Assembly (NCBI GenBank): GCA_041559015.1
Contig: JBFFED010000003.1
Coordinates: forward strand, 8,338 to 72,337
Length of the DNA stretch: 64,000 nucleotides
DNA from: COMBO-56-21 sp041559015
GTDB taxonomy: Archaea; Thermoplasmatota; Thermoplasmata; UBA10834
Direction of reading: 5' to 3'
Positions 59,280-64,000 of the stretch are shown here, piece after piece. Position 1 is the first letter of the stretch. Every line of letters begins with the position of its first letter. The position numbers were made by a program, and so were the translations under genes. The notes beneath the pieces are model-generated. The model saw nothing but the letters and a program-made list of their open reading frames with translations. It was not told the DNA's origin and searched no databases.

Positions 59280-59694
59280 TCTCCATACCTCCCGGCCCTG
59301 ACCACCAGACCCAGGTCGCGATGGACACTGTGCTTAAGGTCGGGCATCAACAGTATGGATTTCTGATTGATATCGCTTTCGTACTTCCCGGAGGCCGTGC
59401 AATGCCTATCCCAAGAAGATTTCGCTCAGTGCAGTATCTCGAAAGATCTCCATCTGCTTTCGACCATGTAGGGTAGCGAGTCGTCGAGCCCTGCCTCCGA
59501 GCCGTCAAGTTCGTCCGCACTCCGAGCTGCTTGACAAGAGAGTCTCACCCACACCGTCAGAAACAACAGACGAGCATGATGTTGGAGGAACGCGAATACG
59601 CGGCAAGAGGCAAGAGGAGTGATAAAGGAGTGACTTGGAAGAGACCACGAGGGCCTCTTCGCAAAGAGGTTTATCGGCCGAGTGTCAGTCGGGA
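59280..59694. other. Intergenic region with one hairpin
   Basis: About 415 bases with no convincing gene. A perfect 6-bp hairpin (CCTCTT / AAGAGG, CGCA loop) at 59654-59669 lies just downstream of the ACT gene that ends at 59695, and may terminate it. The rest shows no protein-like frame that looks conserved. Confidence 0.45.
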
Positions 59695-60072
59695 TCAGAG
59701 CTTCAGGACATTCCGTGCCTTGTTCTCGTCGCTGACAGCCAGCGCCACATGCACATGCGTCGAGTTCTTGTCGAGCATGTACGCTGCATCGATGTTGATG
59801 CCTTCCTTGGCGAGCTCCCTCGAGACCCTGGCCAGCTCCCCGGGCCTGTCCTCGAGCTTGGCAACCAGCAGGTTCCTCTCGGAGAACTCCATCCTGGACT
59901 CGCTGAGGCTCTTCCGGGCCTTCTCCGGGTCGGACGCTACTATTCTCACGACCCCGGCCTGAGGCTCCGTCGAGATCGAGCGGATGTTCACGCCGTCCTT
60001 CTGCAGGACCTCCGTCATCCGCGCCAGCTCTCCCGACTTGTTCGCCAACTTCACGCTGAATTCCTTTTCCAT
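59695..60072 (-). CDS. Tandem ACT-domain protein, second copy
   Basis: 125 residues from ATG 60072 (GGAGG at 60080-60084). Two ACT domains: EFSVKLANKSGELARMTEVL...NIRSIS and LLVAKLEDRPGELARVSREL...NIDAAYML. Same length and order as the protein at 6485-6862, clearly a paralogue. An upstream open frame to 60117 is not conserved. Likely a small-molecule sensing protein; no partner gene adjacent. Confidence 0.8.
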   Translation of the reverse strand: MEKEFSVKLANKSGELARMTEVLQKDGVNIRSISTEPQAGVVRIVASDPEKARKSLSESRMEFSERNLLVAKLEDRPGELARVSRELAKEGINIDAAYMLDKNSTHVHVALAVSDENKARNVLKL

Positions 60073-60153
60073 GTTTTTTCCTCCATTCACAAGAACAAGT
60101 GCGCAAGAAATCTCCACCCTGTAGGAGACAGAGAAGTATCACGTATTGACCCA

Positions 60154-60166
60154 GTGTAATATACAC
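60154..60166. promoter_or_regulatory. Palindrome and TATA-like sequence upstream of ACT gene; intergenic 60073-60419
   Basis: GTGTA-ATA-TACAC inverted repeat. On the minus strand the same bases read GTGTATATTACAC, a TATA-like box ~82-94 bases before ATG 60072. The surrounding 347-base gap to the zinc-ribbon gene at 60420 holds no gene; a short direct repeat CAAGGGCCCT occurs twice near 60328 and 60350. Confidence 0.35.
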
Positions 60167-60419
60167 AATGTACCTCATCACACAACCTTGTGCTGCCGCT
60201 ACACGATATGAAGGTAGCCACCGATGGCAGTATAAGATAGAGCCCTGAGGCGGGAGGGGCCAGTGGCTGTGACCGCGGACGGCCGACAATCGTCGGGGGA
60301 TATCTAGTATCTCCCAGTTGGCACGCACAAGGGCCCTCCAAGAGGTATCAAGGGCCCTGTGGCCTCAGGGCGAGGAAAGACCATAAGGAGGGAGAGACGA
60401 TTCACCTTGGGGGATACCC

Positions 60420-60641
60420 ATGAGGTGCCCGAATTGCGGGACGGAGAACTCTAAAGGTCAGAAGTTCTGTGGCGGTTGCGGCCATAGCCTCGACAGACCA
60501 GCCCAGGCAAGACATGGTTTGGTCAAGTGCCCGAGCTGTGGGTTCGGCAATCCGGAAGGCAGGAGATTCTGCGCTGACTGCGGAAGCATGATCCCCATGA
60601 CCCCACGGACGGCCGCGACGGATAAGGAACGAGAGAAGTAA
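60420..60641 (+). CDS. Double zinc-ribbon small protein
   Basis: 73 residues, two zinc ribbons: MRCPNCGTENSKGQKFCGGCGHSL and a second VKCPSCGFGNPEGRRFCADCGSM (each CxxC-x9/10-CxxC). No other domain. Proteins of this sort act as adaptors or nucleic-acid binders. ATG at 60420, GGGGGAT upstream. 64 bases later comes the beta-rich small protein gene; they may be a pair. Confidence 0.65.
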   Translation: MRCPNCGTENSKGQKFCGGCGHSLDRPAQARHGLVKCPSCGFGNPEGRRFCADCGSMIPMTPRTAATDKEREK

Positions 60642-60705
60642 TGAGCACGAGCATCGCCTCAGTGAGTTCCACAAGGAATCAGAGGAAATCCGGCCAGAGG
60701 CGGAT

Positions 60706-60984
60706 ATGGTGCAGCACAAGTTCACTATCGGCAATGAAGAGAAACAGAGGATTCGCATCGATCACAGCGCGACGACGGGGAAGGTCACGATCATCGTCAA
60801 CGGGAAACGAATAGTGGTCATCAACGGCAGAGAGCTTCGGCCCGTCAGCCATGCTATCGATTCGATAACAATCGCGTTCAACATAGGAGAGAAGGAGAAA
60901 CACAAGATCAACATCCGCATAAGGGGTCGATTCTGGAATCATTTCGAAGCCTACTCGGATAGCGAGCTGGTCTACAGGTCGTGA
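60706..60984 (+). CDS. Small beta-rich protein, unknown function
   Basis: 92 residues. Two similar halves: HKFTIGNEEKQRIRIDHSAT then KHKINIRIRGRFWNHFEAYSD, each with alternating hydrophobic residues typical of beta-strands. The repeated I-G-x-E-(E/K)-K-(Q/H) motif (IGNEEKQ, IGEKEKH) points to internal duplication. No cysteines, no membrane helix. Family not recognised. Confidence 0.5.
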   Translation: MVQHKFTIGNEEKQRIRIDHSATTGKVTIIVNGKRIVVINGRELRPVSHAIDSITIAFNIGEKEKHKINIRIRGRFWNHFEAYSDSELVYRS

Positions 60985-61205
60985 GAGTCACTAAGAGGAG
61001 CTTGGTCCTGATCCTATCCTTCTGACATATCTACGCCCAGTGAACTGAGTCAAGGGGCATCGTCTGCCCGCATCGGCCATTCTGGCCAGGAGTCTACCCA
61101 TGATTACAGTTTGCAGCCTCGCCCACTGCTACGTGATCGACTGATTCGGGGGCCGTATCTGCCTCCTGAAAGAAGAAGATGGTAAGTGGTTTCAGCCGGA
61201 TGTGA

Positions 61206-62741
61206 CTACGAGGACAGCTCCAGGATGAATTCATAGGCATGCAATCCCAGCGCCGTGTCCGAATCCAAGAGCGCGGACACAGCTCCGTCCGTATGCCCCT
61301 CATCCAACAGCTCCACGGCCTCCGCCTCAGCGTCAGCGTTCCTCTCTACCGCCCCGGACTCCCACTCCGTCAGCACGGGGGCTAGCGCAATCCATGTATC
61401 GAAGCACCCGGCCCTCAGGTGGCTCGTGGCCCTGGCGACTGTGCCTTCGACGTAGACAGACAGGGACTCGACCAAGTCCGCCGATCGAAGGAGCAACGCG
61501 TTATGAAGCGGGAAGTAAGGTGTGTACCCCGGGTTGGCAATCGCGGTCCACATTGCCGACATGAGCGACGGGTAGTCCCCATCTATCTCGAACACGCCTG
61601 CAGCGACCGTCCTCGTGTTGCATATCGAGAATCCTGGCCATCCGAAGCCCCAGGTGCCCCAAGGCATCTCATCAAGGTGCTGCTCTATGATCTCCCACGG
61701 CTGCGAGTTGGCGTAGTCGTCCACATCGCGTGTGAAGGACATCAAGTCCTGGACGTCCACGCAGTGGTCGTTCTCCTCCAAGAGCTCGTACGCCCGGTCC
61801 ATCCTCGCCACGGAGGGCACCCAGAAGTATCCGAACTCGTCGTTCACCACCCAGCTCTTGAAGGGGTCGAGCGTGTAGTGGTTCGTATGCACGCCCACGC
61901 CGTCCTCAATCTTCTCCCAGAGGGTGTCCTTCCCGTCCTCTGTCGTGTAGCAGGATGACACGGCCTCTATGAACGCGGCGCAGTGCGCGTCTGCGACCAT
62001 TACCGACGTGCCGCCGTACTTCTTCACGCTCGTGACATAGTCGATCGACTCGTCCACGCTCGCGCAATACTCGAGCACCATCCGGTTCAGCGGGTTCTCG
62101 TCAATGCCGCCCTCGTAGAACTCGGGCACCGGCACCCAGTTGTTGCCATCGCACAGGCCGAACTCGTTCAAGCCGAACGAAATGCCCCACTCACCAACGC
62201 TCGCGACGGCCATGAAGGCGTTCCTGTCCTCGATTGCATCCACGACCAGCAGGACGTTGGGCATGTTAGCATCCCTGTTCTTTGACGCGATGGTGTTGCC
62301 GCTCTCGGAACCGGACTTCGCGGCGACGAATATGGTGCAGCCGTCGTGGTCCCGGACCGAAGAGCCGAACATGTTCATCGCGAGCAGGGCGGCGTAGTCC
62401 GTTCCGGAGGCGTCCGCCATGGCGCGTATCTCCTCGATCATGTGGATCGGCATCGCGCCCTCGTGAGCAAGAGCCTTTCCGCAGAGTTCCGCCTTCGACA
62501 TCCCCTTGCCCTCCGCAGACTCGTAGAACTGCCCCACGGCCTCCCTGACCATGGGGGCGAGCGACTTGCCATAGGTCATGCCCCGCTCTGCGGGCGTGCC
62601 TGTCAAGAACAAGACGGGCATTCCATCGACGGTCATCAGGTCCCCTTCTCCGGACTCGTTCTCGGCCATCGCCGGGACCGAATACGCCACGGAGAGCGCT
62701 ATCACCAGTATCACTGCAGCCAGCACTTTGGATTCTCTCAA
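61206..62741 (-). CDS. Secreted C45-type hydrolase (acyltransferase/amidase fold)
   Basis: 511 residues. Signal peptide (VLAAVILVIALSVAYSVPAMA), then a domain of the peptidase C45/IAT type. The nucleophile cysteine is in HDGCTIFVAA, where the family cleaves before Cys to expose its N-terminus; IASKNRDAN and GWPGFSICNTRTVAAG are further landmarks. The start is TTG at 62741, seven bases after GGAGGT; the open frame to 62777 is not conserved. Likely hydrolyses or forms an amide bond outside the cell. A paralogue follows upstream on the same strand. Confidence 0.68.
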   Translation of the reverse strand: MRESKVLAAVILVIALSVAYSVPAMAENESGEGDLMTVDGMPVLFLTGTPAERGMTYGKSLAPMVREAVGQFYESAEGKGMSKAELCGKALAHEGAMPIHMIEEIRAMADASGTDYAALLAMNMFGSSVRDHDGCTIFVAAKSGSESGNTIASKNRDANMPNVLLVVDAIEDRNAFMAVASVGEWGISFGLNEFGLCDGNNWVPVPEFYEGGIDENPLNRMVLEYCASVDESIDYVTSVKKYGGTSVMVADAHCAAFIEAVSSCYTTEDGKDTLWEKIEDGVGVHTNHYTLDPFKSWVVNDEFGYFWVPSVARMDRAYELLEENDHCVDVQDLMSFTRDVDDYANSQPWEIIEQHLDEMPWGTWGFGWPGFSICNTRTVAAGVFEIDGDYPSLMSAMWTAIANPGYTPYFPLHNALLLRSADLVESLSVYVEGTVARATSHLRAGCFDTWIALAPVLTEWESGAVERNADAEAEAVELLDEGHTDGAVSALLDSDTALGLHAYEFILELSS

Positions 62742-62872
62742 ATCGCTACCTCCAAGCACGCACGGATGAGGCCGCACGATCTTTCAGGGTCGCGTCCCGT
62801 TCCGGCACCCCCTCGAGCGTCGAAATCGATACGGGAAGTGGTTTCAAAGGTTTCCCTCCCGCTCGAAAGGGT

Positions 62873-64000
62873 TCACGCGCGGACGACGGCGAGCAGCTCG
62901 AACATCATGGTCCCGTCGAGCAGGTCCGCCATCAAGGCGAGGGCGTCCTGGGCTATCTTTCCGTCTCCGATAGTGAGCACGTAGGTCGCGCCCTCGACGT
63001 CCCCAGAGTCGAGCAGCGCTCTTGCGGTGTCCTCGTTCTCGGCGTTCTCAGCGCTCTTGTCCTCTTCCCAGTCCTCGAAGACGGGTATGAGGTCGCCCCA
63101 GTCGGCCAACGTCCTGAGGTTCATCGAGTCCTTCCACGCCCTCCCGTCCATGTAGTCCGAGAGCATCTCTCCCGCGAGCGCAGGATGGTCGATGATGCCG
63201 TTGTGCAGGGGCACATACGGGCACCAGGCGGGGTTGTTGATGGCCATCCACATGGTGGACAGCTCCTCCGGATACTGGTCATCACAGCAGAAGACGGACG
63301 CGCTCACGGTCCTCGCATTGCATATCGAGAACCCCGGCCACCCGTTGCTCCAGGTGTCCTCCGGGATCTCGGGGTGCGCTGCTATCACATCCTGAGGCGA
63401 GCCGCAGCCCCAATTCTCAAGGTCCCTCGTGAACTCCATCACCTTGGTGGCGTCAAGCACAGGGTTCTCCGCGAGCAGCTCGAGTCCCCGATCGTATCTG
63501 GCAAATGACACGCTCCAGAAGTAGCCGAAACCGTCCTCCTTCACCCAGGTGTAGAACGGTTCGAGGACGTAGTGGTTCGTATGCACCGCCACCCCGTCGG
63601 TGATGAACTCAGCCACGGAGTCCGGTGTGTTTATCACGGACGGAACCGTCTCCACGAACGCGGCGGACACAGGGTCCGAGATTATGAATGTCGCGCCCTC
63701 AGACTTCTCCACCGCGCACACCAAGTCCACTGCCTCCTGGAGGTCCGCGCACTGCTCCATCACCAACTGGTTCACCAGGAACGGCGACAGGCCCGGCTCG
63801 TAGTACTCCGGGACAGGCATCCAGGTGTGTCCTATCGCAACGCCCTTCTCGTTGATGCCCTGGGACACTCCCAGAGCGCCCGCGGACATCATGCCGATGT
63901 AACTGTAGCCGTTCTCAGGCTCAACGATGAAGAGCACCTGTATGTTGTTCAGGTCCCTGTTCTTCGAGGATATGGCCCTCCCGTCCATGGTCGCGCTCCC
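62873..64000 (-). CDS. Second C45-type hydrolase (5' end outside window)
   Basis: Paralogue of the gene at 61206-62741; the frame runs through the window end. Shared motifs: RAISSKNRDLNN, VHTNHYVLEPFYTW, GWPGFSICNARTVSAS and the C-terminal helical part. The segment with the nucleophile cysteine would lie beyond 64000. Same strand, 131 bases apart, so tandem duplication. Substrate unknown. Confidence 0.68.
   Translation of the reverse strand, partial: GSATMDGRAISSKNRDLNNIQVLFIVEPENGYSYIGMMSAGALGVSQGINEKGVAIGHTWMPVPEYYEPGLSPFLVNQLVMEQCADLQEAVDLVCAVEKSEGATFIISDPVSAAFVETVPSVINTPDSVAEFITDGVAVHTNHYVLEPFYTWVKEDGFGYFWSVSFARYDRGLELLAENPVLDATKVMEFTRDLENWGCGSPQDVIAAHPEIPEDTWSNGWPGFSICNARTVSASVFCCDDQYPEELSTMWMAINNPAWCPYVPLHNGIIDHPALAGEMLSDYMDGRAWKDSMNLRTLADWGDLIPVFEDWEEDKSAENAENEDTARALLDSGDVEGATYVLTIGDGKIAQDALALMADLLDGTMMFELLAVVRA

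Noticed and set aside
59426..60328. 300-codon minus-strand frame over the second ACT gene
   Set aside because: Alternative-frame shadow with low-complexity glycine/arginine stretches; the ACT frame has a good Shine-Dalgarno and clear domains.
60328..60359. Direct repeat CAAGGGCCCT twice
   Set aside because: Only two copies of a 10-base palindromic-core sequence; too short to be a CRISPR unit or an att site.
1..64000. tRNA, rRNA, CRISPR arrays and complete insertion sequences
   Set aside because: I looked for T-arm-like GGTTCRAATCC, repeat-spacer patterns and transposase motifs in the gaps and found none convincing. A covariance-model search would be decisive.

Overview
This window reads as a GC-rich archaeal chromosome segment, probably from a euryarchaeote and possibly from the Thermoplasmatota (the phylum is inference). 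Archaeal markers include a threonyl-tRNA synthetase with the archaeal N-terminal editing domain, Dph2, the preQ0/archaeosine genes queDCE, ribosomal protein L10e, RNase P protein Rnp4, a tetraether lipid synthase homologue and a geranylgeranyl reductase. TATA boxes lie about 25-40 nt upstream of many starts. TTG and GTG starts are common, and AGG/AGA and ATA codons are used heavily. I recognised no tRNA, rRNA, CRISPR array or complete insertion sequence.

Layout. 0-3.6 kb: a leucine operon, leuA(partial)-leuC-leuD-leuB. 3.7-8.1 kb: a two-winged-helix protein, a DUF2284 protein, a MarR-like regulator, an ACT-ACT protein and a CorA-like channel without its GMN motif. 8.2-16.7 kb: translation and RNA modification (thrS; queD-queC-queE; mtxX-dph2; L10e; rnp4-yhbY; serS). 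17-25 kb: a cation/proton antiporter, a 1,470-residue secreted protein with a pilin-like N-terminus and a lamin-tail-like domain, and an ArsB/NhaD-type transporter. 24.3-28.0 kb: a TrmB-family regulator divergent from tes-ferredoxin-GGR, a compact membrane-lipid operon with a palindromic operator in the shared promoter. 28-36 kb: a glycan assembly neighbourhood (GT-C membrane transferase, GT2-GtrA fusion, DedA protein, GT4, flippase) with an EamA protein and hutI between. 35.9-41 kb: aminotransferase, PHP hydrolase, GNAT, small zinc-ribbon protein, and a sorted surface protein with a PEF-CTERM-like tail.

41-49.7 kb: metal and thiol handling. It holds a ZnuABC-type importer and an arsenic-type operon (ArsP/DUF318 permease, small CC protein, CPKC thioredoxin, ferredoxin, ACR3) divergent from arsR. 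Two secreted or membrane thiol-redox proteins follow, a Big_5-thioredoxin and a thioredoxin-CcdA fusion. 49.7-57 kb: a gene-poor scar with a truncated ABC ATPase, then two tandem ~1,110-residue helical-repeat paralogues with the same C-terminal domain. 57-64 kb: small membrane protein, VIT1/CCC1-like transporter, flavodoxin-like protein, small ferritin-like protein, a second ACT-ACT protein, two small proteins, and a tandem pair of C45-type hydrolases (the second cut by the window edge).

Functional logic. The strongest new-looking unit is the lipid operon: a tetraether synthase, its likely electron donor and an isoprenoid reductase, opposite a regulator whose own operator overlaps the promoter. 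The arsenic/thiol region couples cytosolic metalloid export to disulfide chemistry on the outer face. Most functions here come from motif recognition alone; no database search was possible.
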